NCBI GenBank assembly: GCA_035524315.1
Contig: DATKPD010000067.1
Span: forward strand, 1 to 64,000
Direction of reading: 5' to 3'
Source of the DNA: BOG-938 sp035524315
Lineage (GTDB): Bacteria > Pseudomonadota > Alphaproteobacteria > Caulobacterales > Caulobacteraceae
DNA: 64,000 nucleotides
The notes under the pieces were generated by a model. It saw only the letters and a program-made list of their open reading frames with translations. It was not told where the DNA came from and made no database searches. Shown here in pieces: positions 1 through 8,168 of this stretch (position 1 is the first letter of the stretch; each line of letters opens with the position of its first letter). The translations under genes were made by a program, and so were the position numbers.

Positions 1-47
1 GGGGCCGCCCCGCATACCTAGGCGCTCCAGCCGGCAAAACAAAATTG

Positions 48-80
48 ATAGTTTTTGTCCATTGCATAGTCTTTATCTAT
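48..80. promoter_or_regulatory. AT-rich OxyR/LysR-like inverted repeats near the left edge
   Basis: In an otherwise GC-rich stretch there is ATAG at 48-51, CCAT at 59-62, ATAG at 66-69 and CTAT at 77-80. The right half is an exact ATAG-N7-CTAT, the geometry of OxyR half-sites; the left half has one mismatch and the halves are 3 bp apart instead of 7. It may serve the DUF2244 gene starting at 118 or a divergent gene lying left of the window. Function is inferred from the pattern only. Confidence 0.3.
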
Positions 81-117
81 TCGAGCGTGAGCCGCCGCCG
101 TGCGCTAAGCTGGCGGG

Positions 118-606
118 ATGGACGCGCCCCTCCATCTGGACGCCGTGCTGAGGCCGAACCGCTCCCTGCCCAAGGCGGGGCTCTACGTCCTGCTCGGCGG
201 TCTGGCCGTGGTCAACATCGCCACGGCCGCCCTGATGGTGCTCGCGTTCAAGGCCGCGCCGGTGCCGATCTTCCTGGGCCTGGATTTCCTGGCGGTGACC
301 CTGGCCTTCCGCGCCAGCTACCGCCAGGCGCGCCAGGCCGAGCGGGTGCAGGTGTCGGCCGACGAGGTGCAGGTGACGCATGAGATCGGCCAAAGCCGCC
401 GCACGGTGTGGCGCTCGCCCACCGCCTTCACCCGCGTGGAACTGGAAGGCGAGGACGAGGACGCCCACGTGCGCCTGAGGCTGTCGGGCAAGAGCCTGAT
501 CGTGGCGCGCCAGTTGTCGCCGGGCGAGCGCTCGGCCTTCGCCCGGCGCCTGCAGGACGCGATCCGCCGCGCGCGCGCGGAACGATACGAAAGCGAGCAG
601 GGATGA
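118..606 (+). CDS. DUF2244 family membrane protein
   Basis: 162-aa protein with two adjacent hydrophobic segments (about residues 20-45 and 50-66), then a charged cytoplasmic tail. This is the DUF2244 layout, common as a small integral membrane protein in alphaproteobacteria. Its biochemical role is not known. The tail contains a WRSP element and ends in an Arg-rich helix. The stop codon overlaps the start of the next gene (ATGA at 603-606), so the two are probably translationally coupled. The ATG at 118 was chosen because the membrane segments follow at the normal distance. Confidence 0.75.
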   Translation: MDAPLHLDAVLRPNRSLPKAGLYVLLGGLAVVNIATAALMVLAFKAAPVPIFLGLDFLAVTLAFRASYRQARQAERVQVSADEVQVTHEIGQSRRTVWRSPTAFTRVELEGEDEDAHVRLRLSGKSLIVARQLSPGERSAFARRLQDAIRRARAERYESEQG

Positions 607-1376
607 CCTTCAGCCAGGACGAAGTCGAGCGCTACGCGCGCCATCTGGTGCTGCGCGAGATCGGCGGGCCGGGCCAGCAGCGGCTCAAGGCGGCCAGGGT
701 GCTGATCGTCGGCGCCGGGGGCCTGGGCGCTCCGGCGGCGCTCTATCTCGCCGCCGCCGGCGTGGGCCACATCGGCCTGGCCGATCCGGACGTGGTGGCC
801 CTGTCGAACCTGCAGCGCCAGGTGCTCTACGCCGCGGCCGACGTCGGACGGCCCAAGGTCGAGGCGGCGGCCCAGGCCCTGGCCGCGCTCAATCCCGAGA
901 TAGCCGTCACGCCGATCGCCCAGGCCCTGACCCCGGCCAACGCCGGCGCCCTGGTGCGCCCCTACGATCTGGTGCTGGACGGGACCGACGATTTCGCCAC
1001 GCGCTTCGCGGTCAACGCCGCGTGCCTGGAGCAGCACAAGCCCCTGGTGTCAGGCGCCATCGGCCGCTGGAGCGGTCAGGTGGGCGTGTTCGCCGCCGGC
1101 CTCACCCGCCGCCGGCCCCTGGCCGAGCGCCAGCCCTGCTACCGCTGCCTGGTGAGCGAGATCCCGCCGGACGCCGAGACCTGTTCGGCAGTGGGCGTGG
1201 TCGGGGCCCTGGCCGGCGTGGTCGGCTCGATGATGGCCCTGGAGGCGATCAAATGGATCGTCGGCGCGGGCCATACGCTGGGCGGCCGGCTATGGCTGTA
1301 CGACGCCCTGGACGGCGAAAGCCGCACCGTGCGCCTGAGCGCCGACCCCGAATGCCCGGCGTGCGGCGACGCCTAG
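603..1376 (+). CDS. moeB: HesA/MoeB/ThiF family adenylyltransferase
   Basis: 257-aa E1-like enzyme that would adenylate the C-terminal glycine of a ubiquitin-fold sulfur carrier (MoaD or ThiS) in molybdopterin or thiamine synthesis. The N-terminal RYARH element is followed by a GAGGLGAP nucleotide-binding loop at about residues 38-45, a DGTDDF motif near 122, and two cysteine pairs (CYRC near 178 and CPAC near the C-terminus) that bind structural zinc. Starting at ATG 603 gives the family length and a 4-nt overlap with the upstream gene. MoeB and ThiF cannot be told apart by sequence alone. Its stop shares a CTAG with the stop of convergent grpE. Confidence 0.85.
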   Translation: MTFSQDEVERYARHLVLREIGGPGQQRLKAARVLIVGAGGLGAPAALYLAAAGVGHIGLADPDVVALSNLQRQVLYAAADVGRPKVEAAAQALAALNPEIAVTPIAQALTPANAGALVRPYDLVLDGTDDFATRFAVNAACLEQHKPLVSGAIGRWSGQVGVFAAGLTRRRPLAERQPCYRCLVSEIPPDAETCSAVGVVGALAGVVGSMMALEAIKWIVGAGHTLGGRLWLYDALDGESRTVRLSADPECPACGDA

Positions 1377-1975
1377 GCCTTGGTGTCCAGCGTGCCGCCG
1401 TCGGCGTCCTCGGCCGGCGCATAGCCGTTGGCGGCGGCCTTGGCCGAGGTCTTGGCGGCCACCACCACCATCGCCGGGCGCACCACGCGGCCATAGAGCT
1501 CGTAGCCGGCCTGGACCGACTGGACCACCGCGCCGGGGTCCACGTCGGGCGCGTCCTGCTCCATCATCGCCTGGTGCACATGGGGATCGAACTTGGCGCC
1601 CTTGGCCGGGTCGATCTTCTTCAGGCCGTTGCGCTCGAACGCGCCCGAGAGCTCCTTCTCGGTCATCTCGATGCCGAGCACGAAGTTCTTGACCGCCGCG
1701 TCGATGTCCTCGCGCGGGGCGTGCTGCAGGGCGCGCGACAGGTTGTCGGCCACGCCCAGCAGGGCCGAGGCGAACTTCTGGATGGCGAAGGCGCGCGCGT
1801 CGTTGGCCTCGCGCTCGGCCCGGCGCTTGGTGTTCTCGGCGTCGGCGGCGAAGCGCAGCGCCTGTTCGCGCAGGGCGGCGTTCTCGGCCTTCAGCGCCTC
1901 GATCTGTTCGGCGGCGTCCGCTGCCGGTTCGGTTTGCGGGAATTCGTCGTCGGCCGGCGTCTCGTCGTCGGTCAT
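1373..1975 (-). CDS. grpE: Nucleotide exchange factor GrpE
   Basis: 200-aa co-chaperone that releases ADP from DnaK. An acidic N-terminus (about 25 residues) leads into a long coiled coil (about 30-85) and the C-terminal beta domain, with the FDPHVHQA and GYELYGRVVRPA signatures near the end. The ATG at 1975 is preferred over one 24 nt upstream, because an AAGGA Shine-Dalgarno lies just ahead and it leaves a short 13-nt gap from the hrcA stop. It forms an hrcA-grpE operon. Its partners dnaK and dnaJ lie about 9 kb away in the same window. Confidence 0.95.
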   Translation of the reverse strand: MTDDETPADDEFPQTEPAADAAEQIEALKAENAALREQALRFAADAENTKRRAEREANDARAFAIQKFASALLGVADNLSRALQHAPREDIDAAVKNFVLGIEMTEKELSGAFERNGLKKIDPAKGAKFDPHVHQAMMEQDAPDVDPGAVVQSVQAGYELYGRVVRPAMVVVAAKTSAKAAANGYAPAEDADGGTLDTKA

Positions 1976-1988
1976 GGTCGTTCGTCCT

Positions 1989-3065
1989 TCAGGTCTCAAA
2001 CATCCGGCCCAGCACCTTGGCGGTATAGTCCACCAGCGGTATGACCCGGGCGTAGTTCAGGCGGGTCGGTCCGATCACGCCGATCGCGCCCACCACCTTC
2101 TGCCGGCCGTTCATATAGGGCGCCGCGATCACAGAGGAACCCGAAAGCGAGAAAAGTCGCGTTTCGGCGCCGATGAAAATGCGCACCCCCTCGGCGGCGC
2201 GCACATCGTCCAGCAGGCCGATCAGCTGTTCCTTCTGCTCCAGATCGTCGAACAGCTTGCGCACCCGCTCCAGGTCTTCCAGCGCCGCGCCGTCCTGCAG
2301 CAGGTTCGCGCGGCCGCGCACGATCAGGGCGCGCTCGGTCTCCTCGCCGCCGCCCCACGCCGCCAGCCCGTCCTCCACCAGGCGCGCGGCGGCCTCGTTC
2401 AGCTCGCGCCGCGCCTGCTCGAACTCGGTGCGGATTTCGGTCTTGGCCTCCAGCAGGGTATGGCCCGACAGGCGCGCGTTGAGGAAGTTGGACGCCTCCT
2501 GCAGCGCCGAGGGCGTCATGCCGGCGGCCAGGCGCATCAGGCGGTTCTCCACCTGGCCGTCCTCGAACACCATCACCGCCAGGGCCTGCTCGGCGCTGAG
2601 GGCCACGAACTCCACATGCTTCACGCCGGCCTCGCGCACCGGGGCCACCACCACGCCCGCCCCGCCGGCCAGCCCCGACAGGAGCGAGGTGGCCTCGTCC
2701 ATCGCCTCCTGCATCGAGCGTCCGCGCCCGGCCAGGCGCGCCTCGATCTGCTGGCGCTCGTCCTCGCCGATGTCGCCCACTTCCAGCAGGCCGTCGACGA
2801 ACAGGCGCAGGCCCATGTGCGTGGGCAGACGCCCGGCGCTGGAATGCGGCGCGCCCAGCAGGCCCAGCTGGGCCAGGTCCTGCATGGTGTTGCGGATCGA
2901 GGCGGGCGACAGGGCCACCCCGCCGCGCGAGATGGTGCGCGAGCCCACCGGATCGCCGGTCTCCAGATAGGTTTCGACGATGCGGCGGAAGATGTCGCGC
3001 GCCCGCTCGTCCAGCTGGCCCAGGGTGGGGCCGACGGCGGCTCCCGGAGAAATGAAGCTCGGCAT
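1989..3065 (-). CDS. hrcA: Heat-inducible transcription repressor HrcA
   Basis: 358-aa repressor of CIRCE-controlled heat-shock genes (usually groESL). It has an N-terminal winged helix (about residues 15-80, with GDPVGSRTIS and SPASIRNTM), a central GAF-like domain, and the C-terminal signature around VVGAIGVIGPTRLNYARVIP. The ATG at 3065 gives the normal family length; an upstream in-frame ATG at 3188 would overlap the rph promoter region and add an unlikely basic leader. Co-transcribed with grpE. I found no CIRCE element within this window, so its targets lie elsewhere. Confidence 0.93.
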   Translation of the reverse strand: MPSFISPGAAVGPTLGQLDERARDIFRRIVETYLETGDPVGSRTISRGGVALSPASIRNTMQDLAQLGLLGAPHSSAGRLPTHMGLRLFVDGLLEVGDIGEDERQQIEARLAGRGRSMQEAMDEATSLLSGLAGGAGVVVAPVREAGVKHVEFVALSAEQALAVMVFEDGQVENRLMRLAAGMTPSALQEASNFLNARLSGHTLLEAKTEIRTEFEQARRELNEAAARLVEDGLAAWGGGEETERALIVRGRANLLQDGAALEDLERVRKLFDDLEQKEQLIGLLDDVRAAEGVRIFIGAETRLFSLSGSSVIAAPYMNGRQKVVGAIGVIGPTRLNYARVIPLVDYTAKVLGRMFET

Positions 3066-3178
3066 GCGCCTGGGGATGGCTCCACGGAAACAGCGATAGA
3101 CGGGCTCGTCTTCATTTAGGATAAGCGCCGCCTTCGCGCGCGCAAGCGGCGCGTGCCGAAGGCGAGGAACCCGAACCC

Positions 3179-3892
3179 ATGCGCCCATCGCAAAGACAGC
3201 CCCATCAGCTGCGGCCCGTGACGATGGAGACCGCGGTCAACCGCTACGCCGAGGGGTCGTGCCTGATCGGCTTCGGCCATACCCGCGTGCTGGTCACCGC
3301 CAGCGTCGAGGAAAACGTGCCCCCCTTCCTGCGCAACAAGGGCCAGGGGTGGGTGACCGCCGAATACGGCATGCTGCCGCGCTCGACCCACACCCGCAGC
3401 CGGCGCGAGGCCGCCCAGGGCAAGCAATCGGGCCGCACCCAGGAGATCCAGCGCCTGATCGGCCGCTCGATGCGCGCGGTGGTCGACATGAAGGCCCTGG
3501 GCGAGCGCCAGATCACGCTGGACTGCGACGTGATCCAGGCCGACGGCGGCACGCGCACCGCCGCCATCACCGGCGCCTGGGTCGCCCTGCGCGTGGCCAC
3601 CCGCTATCTGCTGGACGAAGGCGTGCTCAAGGCCGACCCGATCCTGGACCAGGTGGCGGCGGTGTCGTGCGGCGTCTGCGAGGGCGTACCGGTGCTCGAC
3701 CTCGACTACGAGGAGGATTCCAGCGCCGAGGCCGACTCCAACTTCGTGCTCACCGGCCAGGGCGACATCGTCGAGATCCAGGCCACCGGCGAAAAGCGCG
3801 GCTTCACCCGCGCCGAATTCGAGGCCCTGTTCGACCTGGCGCGCGGCGGGATCGGCGAACTGCTCGCGCTGCAGCGGGCGGCGGCGGGGTGA
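3179..3892 (+). CDS. rph: Ribonuclease PH
   Basis: 237-aa phosphorolytic 3'-to-5' exoribonuclease that trims tRNA 3' ends. It begins with the RNase PH motif around MRPSQRQPHQLRPV and contains the GMLPRSTHTR basic patch (near 62-71), the CDVIQADGGTRTAAI phosphate/active-site block (near 117-131) and the LDYEEDS acidic segment (near 180). Length matches the family. It is divergent from hrcA with 113 bp between starts. In many alphaproteobacteria rph is followed by rdgB and hemW; here about 3.7 kb of foreign-looking material separates them. Confidence 0.95.
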   Translation: MRPSQRQPHQLRPVTMETAVNRYAEGSCLIGFGHTRVLVTASVEENVPPFLRNKGQGWVTAEYGMLPRSTHTRSRREAAQGKQSGRTQEIQRLIGRSMRAVVDMKALGERQITLDCDVIQADGGTRTAAITGAWVALRVATRYLLDEGVLKADPILDQVAAVSCGVCEGVPVLDLDYEEDSSAEADSNFVLTGQGDIVEIQATGEKRGFTRAEFEALFDLARGGIGELLALQRAAAG

Positions 3893-3965
3893 GGGACGGG
3901 CGGCCGTGCTGTTCAAAATCGGGACGGCGCGTAACGGAACACCATGCCGAGGATCGGAGGTGCCA

Positions 3966-4931
3966 TCAGATCGGCTGGCCTATCCGATCCGCTATGGCGC
4001 GCGCCAGTCTCTCGAAATCGTCGTAGGCAGCGGCCACCGCCCCCTGATGGCCGCCAATCGCTCCGTCGCCGGGGCGGAGCTTAAACATGGGCTTCCGGGC
4101 ATCTTGCGCCATAGCTATGAGCGAGCGGTAATCCTTCAGGCGGCCAAGGGAAAGCGCCTCGTCAGGAATGCTGGGATTGTCAACGGCCCGCCGATACGCG
4201 CTCGGGATTTTGGTAATCCATTTCTGGAAGGCGCGAACCACGCCGTCGGCAAATTCGGTGTGACGGGAAACGACATAGCCGACGGGCTGCATGCCGCCCG
4301 CCGGCAGGCTGAAGTCTAGCTGCGGTGCGCGATTAAGACGATCTTGCCATTCTGCGCGCCAGGACTTCAGTCGTCCGCCGACGTTCTCAAGGCCACGGAC
4401 GGAGAATAGGTCAGGAGCCACCGGGATAATGACGTAGTCTGCAGCGATGAGGGCCGCGCGATTCAATGCGCCGAAGGTAGGACCCACATCTATGAGGGTG
4501 ATGTTAGCTTGATGTCGCCGACCAGCTTCCTCGATTATCCGATGGAATGCAGCCGTGATGCGGAACGCCCTCTCGTCTCGATCCACACACCGAGGCCACG
4601 TCGCGGATAGTTCATCCTCAAAGTCCGATAAAAGCAGATCACCAGGGATAATCGCGAGACCATCAGTTACGATCATCGGATTAAAGAAGCGAAGGTCTCC
4701 GACACCCCGCTTCACCGGTTCAACCGCAGTAAAGATTGTATCTGGATTTTCCGCTTCGTAGATGCGCTCTAGTGCATCATCCTTGAAGCACATAGCGGTA
4801 AGATTGGATTGGGGATCTAAGTCGGCCAAAAGTACACGTTGGCCGAGATCAGCATACATCCAAGCCAGGTGATATATTAGGGAAGTTTTCCCGACACCGC
4901 CCTTGTTGTTGAAAAAGGCGATCGATTTCAT
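3966..4931 (-). CDS. ParA/MinD-like ATPase of a two-gene cassette
   Basis: 321-aa P-loop ATPase of the ParA type. The deviant Walker A NNKGGVGKTS lies at residues 8-17, the switch/Walker A' DLDPQSN near 38-44, and the Walker B-like IDVGPTFG near 147. It has no N-terminal DNA-binding domain and no ParB partner nearby. Its start codon overlaps the stop of the upstream AlbA_2 gene (ATGA, 4928-4931), so the two proteins are probably made together. Base composition is clearly more AT-rich than the neighbours rph and rdgB, indicating transfer. With no parB or parS, chromosome partition is unlikely; a role with the partner protein, perhaps in defence, is inference. Confidence 0.85.
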   Translation of the reverse strand: MKSIAFFNNKGGVGKTSLIYHLAWMYADLGQRVLLADLDPQSNLTAMCFKDDALERIYEAENPDTIFTAVEPVKRGVGDLRFFNPMIVTDGLAIIPGDLLLSDFEDELSATWPRCVDRDERAFRITAAFHRIIEEAGRRHQANITLIDVGPTFGALNRAALIAADYVIIPVAPDLFSVRGLENVGGRLKSWRAEWQDRLNRAPQLDFSLPAGGMQPVGYVVSRHTEFADGVVRAFQKWITKIPSAYRRAVDNPSIPDEALSLGRLKDYRSLIAMAQDARKPMFKLRPGDGAIGGHQGAVAAAYDDFERLARAIADRIGQPI

Positions 4932-6115
4932 TTCACCGCCTCCAACTTGAACAGTGTATAATTAGGCTCAAACTGAGTCATGAGTGGCGGATTACCGTTC
5001 GCCTCAATGGCGCGGCGCGCTTGCACAAGCCCGTAGCCGAAGCGTTCGACTACGCCTAACGACTTCAACCCTTCAGCTAACAAAGGATTTCGGTAGGCAG
5101 TTACGTTCTGCCAAATCGTATCGGGGTTGACCTCACCGTAAAGGCCGCCAGCGTTCATTATTTCGATTCTGTCAGAGTACCAATACACTTTCACCGGCAT
5201 GGTACTGGCGTCATATGTCCGGTGAAGCAAGGCATTGCGAATGAGCTGCTCCAGCGCGTCCACGGGGTAATCCGCCTGCTCTATTCGCTGCGCGCCGCCG
5301 ATTTCTACAGTGGTGCGGAGGTTTAGCCGCATCAATTCCTCTATCTGTCTTACTTGATCAGGAACCGTTCCGCCGATTTCCTTTTGATCGATAACATGGT
5401 CGATCAGTTGGTGGCCGTCCAAGCGAAGGAACTGGATATAAGCTCCAGGGAGATACTGTCGAGGGTTCTTGCCCAGAAGAAGCAAGGCAGCATTTGTAGG
5501 TCGCCCATCCCGGGAGGTCAGCCGCAGCGCACGTAGCTTTTCCTCAGTCGAGCGCCCGTTCTCCCGCCGGATTTCCGGGGAAGTCGCGGAGGGAAGGTAT
5601 TCCGTTTCGAACCGATGTAGGTCTAGGTCGTCGAGCGTAGCGTCAGCGCAGGGCCTAGCGTCGAAAGTAAGGTTTTGCCAAACCTGCTTTTCAGTGAGAC
5701 GCCGCTCTTCTTCGACTGTCGCTACCGCGCGGCGCGGACCCACTCGAATCCAGGTTCGCCCTTCTAAACGAACAGGCGGTTGGGTCGATGGTGCAACTTC
5801 GATGACCGCAACAGTGCAGCCACCGATCTCCTTACGGGCCACCGACATGAGCGGAAAGGGAAGGATTAGCCCCTCATTGCGTAAGCCGCCTAATGTCTTG
5901 AGCAGATCGTCGTCGATTTCGATCCCCGAGCAGCTGCCGTCGTCCTCTAGGCCGATAAAAACTACCCCCGGCTGCCGATAGTTCGGGAGATCGTTGGCAA
6001 AGGCGCAAATTGCCTGACGAATTCTGTCAGCGGCCGATTGAAAGTTACGCTTCCGCTCAACGCGGTCCGACTCCAGGTTGGAAAAAAGCGTAGCGATTTC
6101 ATCGTCCGTGAGCAT
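4928..6115 (-). CDS. AlbA_2 (Schlafen-type) DNA/RNA-binding protein with RecG-like ATPase C-terminus
   Basis: 395-aa protein with an N-terminal AlbA_2 fold (about residues 10-150; ESDRVERKRNF and the GVVFIGLEDDGS core) and a C-terminal histidine-kinase-type ATPase region (about 300-385) with NALLHR (N-box), DRIEIMNAGGL (G1-like) and FGYGL (G2-like). This pairing occurs in proteins often labelled transcriptional regulator or RecG-like. The ATG at 6115 has a strong GGAGG 5-7 nt upstream; a longer in-frame ATG at 6253 lacks one. It is the first gene of a two-gene operon with the ParA-like ATPase. AT-rich relative to its surroundings. Confidence 0.82.
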   Translation of the reverse strand: MLTDDEIATLFSNLESDRVERKRNFQSAADRIRQAICAFANDLPNYRQPGVVFIGLEDDGSCSGIEIDDDLLKTLGGLRNEGLILPFPLMSVARKEIGGCTVAVIEVAPSTQPPVRLEGRTWIRVGPRRAVATVEEERRLTEKQVWQNLTFDARPCADATLDDLDLHRFETEYLPSATSPEIRRENGRSTEEKLRALRLTSRDGRPTNAALLLLGKNPRQYLPGAYIQFLRLDGHQLIDHVIDQKEIGGTVPDQVRQIEELMRLNLRTTVEIGGAQRIEQADYPVDALEQLIRNALLHRTYDASTMPVKVYWYSDRIEIMNAGGLYGEVNPDTIWQNVTAYRNPLLAEGLKSLGVVERFGYGLVQARRAIEANGNPPLMTQFEPNYTLFKLEAVK

Positions 6116-6389
6116 GACCACCTCCCGTCCGGCACCGTAACTCGCCGCGAACTCGGGCGCCAGTATTGGGCCGGAAAGCAAACACGGGAGCGAGATCAGC
6201 TTATCACATCGCTCCCTTACCCCCACCACCCGATGACCGCGGGGGCACCTCACCTAAAATTCAGTCGGTCAGGCTGGTCATGGCTAAGCGATGGCGCAAG
6301 TCCGCGCCTGGGTCCGGTGGTCAGCCCGCCTTGGCGCGCATTGCCTTCACGCCGGCGTCGGGCGCACCAACCGCCCGCGCGCCCACACC

Positions 6390-6590
6390 GGCCCGCCGAG
6401 GCGGCGGCGACGCAGTCGTCCAGGCTGGCGGCGGGGAAGGCGATCAGGCCCGCATCGGTGTCGGTGTTGGCGTCGTTGACGCCGCCCCTGACGAACAGGG
6501 GCACGGCCGAGGGCAGATAGCCGATCACCTCGAGGTGGCCGAAGGCGTCGCGCAGGAAGTTCACCGCCACTGCCTCCAGAGCCAGCTAGG
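6390..6590 (-). pseudogene. Remnant resembling the C-terminal domain of a large (HPII/KatE-type) catalase
   Basis: On the minus strand, about 60 codons read NFLRDAFGHLEVIGY, then a stretch ending in DAGLIAF and an alanine-rich tail. This fits the glutamine-amidotransferase-like C-terminal domain of large catalases (FxxDAFxHxKxIG, then DxGV). An in-frame TAG lies just upstream and no catalase core is present, so this is at most a fragment. The rest of 6116-6605 contains no other convincing gene. Identification is by motif memory and needs a protein search. Confidence 0.42.
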
Positions 6591-6605
6591 CGCCCCGCCC
6601 GCCCC

Positions 6606-7499
6606 CTACACCCGCATCCCCACCACCTCATGCCCCCGCCCCAGCTCCACCAGCACGTCCGCGCGCGCCGGCATCTCCTCTAAGATCCACTCGGTCAGGC
6701 GCTGGTAGTGGGCCAGGAAGCGGCGCAGGTCGGCGTCGGACATCAGCTTGCGGCCGCCGGTCAGGGCGCCGGTGGCGCGCAGGCGGTCGCCGAGCTTCTT
6801 TTCCTGCAGGGCGCGCCAGGCGAACACGGCGTCGAAATCGGGCGCCTTGAGCATGACCAGGGCGTCGATGCGGGCGAACAGGCCGGCGTAGTCGTTGGCC
6901 AGGTGGGTGTTGACGTAGGCGCGCCACACCGCCTGGGGGTCCTCGTCGCGCTCCAGGGCGTTGACCGGCTCGAGCAGGGCGGCCTGGGGCTGGGGTCGGG
7001 CGCCCACGCACCAGCCCTCGAACATCACCACATCGACCGGGCCCGCCAGCGGGGGCCACTCGCGCTCGGGCGCCAGGGTGTCGGCCGCCTTGTCGAAGCG
7101 CGGCATGCGCCGCACGGGCGAGGGGCGGGCGCCGGTGAGCAGGTCGAGCACCGCATGGCCCAGGGGAATGTCGTGGGTGCCGGGCGGCCCGCGCGTGACC
7201 AGCAGCGGATGGGTGTGGCCGGCCAGGGCCTGACGCCGGGGCTTGGACAGATAGAGGTTGTCGATCGACAGGGTCTGGACCTTCAGCCCCGCCTCGCCCA
7301 GCAGCAGTTCGAGGAAGGCGCACAGGGTGGTCTTGCCGCTGGCCTGGCTGCCCGACACCCCGACCACGATCGGGCGCCCGTGGGCGGCGTGAATCTGCAC
7401 CAGGCGCGCGGCCAGCGGCCGGTGCACGGTCTCGACGATCTCGGCATAGGCGAACGGCAGAACGTGCTCGGCCATGAGCAGGGCGACTTCGGGGTTCAT
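6606..7499 (-). CDS. P-loop kinase, D-glycerate 3-kinase (GLYK) family
   Basis: 297-aa kinase of the phosphoribulokinase/uridine-kinase-like fold. Walker A GSQASGKTTL lies near residue 50, followed by the LSIDNLYL substrate-loop motif (near 78), RGPPGTHD (near 104), FDKAADT and the FEGWCVGA block (near 161). These are the landmarks of plant/fungal-type glycerate 3-kinases, which make 3-phosphoglycerate from D-glycerate. It is oriented away from rdgB and lies within the enlarged rph-rdgB interval, but its GC-rich codons match the core genome. An alternative ATG lies 24 nt inside. Confidence 0.8.
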   Translation of the reverse strand: MNPEVALLMAEHVLPFAYAEIVETVHRPLAARLVQIHAAHGRPIVVGVSGSQASGKTTLCAFLELLLGEAGLKVQTLSIDNLYLSKPRRQALAGHTHPLLVTRGPPGTHDIPLGHAVLDLLTGARPSPVRRMPRFDKAADTLAPEREWPPLAGPVDVVMFEGWCVGARPQPQAALLEPVNALERDEDPQAVWRAYVNTHLANDYAGLFARIDALVMLKAPDFDAVFAWRALQEKKLGDRLRATGALTGGRKLMSDADLRRFLAHYQRLTEWILEEMPARADVLVELGRGHEVVGMRV

Positions 7500-7562
7500 C
7501 TAGGCCTCGCGCTTGGGGGCGGGTATGACGGGCCGCATCATCATACCTCCGGAGGACCGCAC

Positions 7563-8168
7563 ATGTCCCTCAGCCTGCCGCGCGGGATCCGCATCGTGGC
7601 CGCGACCCACAATTCCGGCAAGGTGCGCGAGCTGTCCGCGCTGCTGGACCAGCGATTCCAGGTGGTTTCGGCGGGCGACCTGGGCCTGGCCGAGCCGGAC
7701 GAGACCGAAAGCACCTTCACCGGCAACGCGGCGCTGAAGGCGCGCGCGGCGGCCGACGCCTCGGGCCTGGTCGCCCTGGCCGACGATTCCGGCCTGTGCG
7801 TGGGCGCTCTGGACGGGGCGCCCGGCATCTTTTCCGCCCGCTGGGCCGGGCCGGGCAAGGACTTCGCCCTGGCCATGGACAAGGTGCGCGCGCGGCTGGA
7901 GGAGACCGGCGTGGACGACGACCCCTCGGCCTGGTTCGTGTGCGCCCTGGCGGTGGCGTGGCCGCGCGGGCCGGTGGTGACGGTCGAGGGGCGCATCGAC
8001 GGGGCCCTGACCTTTCCGGCGCGCGGAACGCGCGGCTTCGGCTACGACCCGATCTTCGTCCCGGCCGGACGCACCCAGACCTTCGGCGAGATGGACCCGG
8101 ACGAGAAGCACGCCATGAGCCACCGCGCCGACGCCTTCGCCAAGCTCAAGGCGGCCCTGTTTGACTGA
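7563..8168 (+). CDS. rdgB: dITP/XTP pyrophosphatase (RdgB/HAM1)
   Basis: 201-aa house-cleaning enzyme that hydrolyses non-canonical purine triphosphates to monophosphates. Motifs: ATHNSGKVREL near residues 14-24 (substrate/phosphate binding), ALADDSGLCV (catalytic Asp, near 73-82), GAPGIFSARWAG, and the C-terminal GFGYDPIF with KHAMSHRADA. The ATG at 7563 has GGAGG about 7 nt upstream. Its last codons overlap the start of hemW by 8 nt, the usual alphaproteobacterial rdgB-hemW arrangement. Confidence 0.95.
   Translation: MSLSLPRGIRIVAATHNSGKVRELSALLDQRFQVVSAGDLGLAEPDETESTFTGNAALKARAAADASGLVALADDSGLCVGALDGAPGIFSARWAGPGKDFALAMDKVRARLEETGVDDDPSAWFVCALAVAWPRGPVVTVEGRIDGALTFPARGTRGFGYDPIFVPAGRTQTFGEMDPDEKHAMSHRADAFAKLKAALFD

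Noticed and set aside
3066..3178. A CIRCE element between hrcA and rph
   Set aside because: No TTAGCACTC-N9-GAGTGCTAA or near match was found in this gap or upstream of dnaK.
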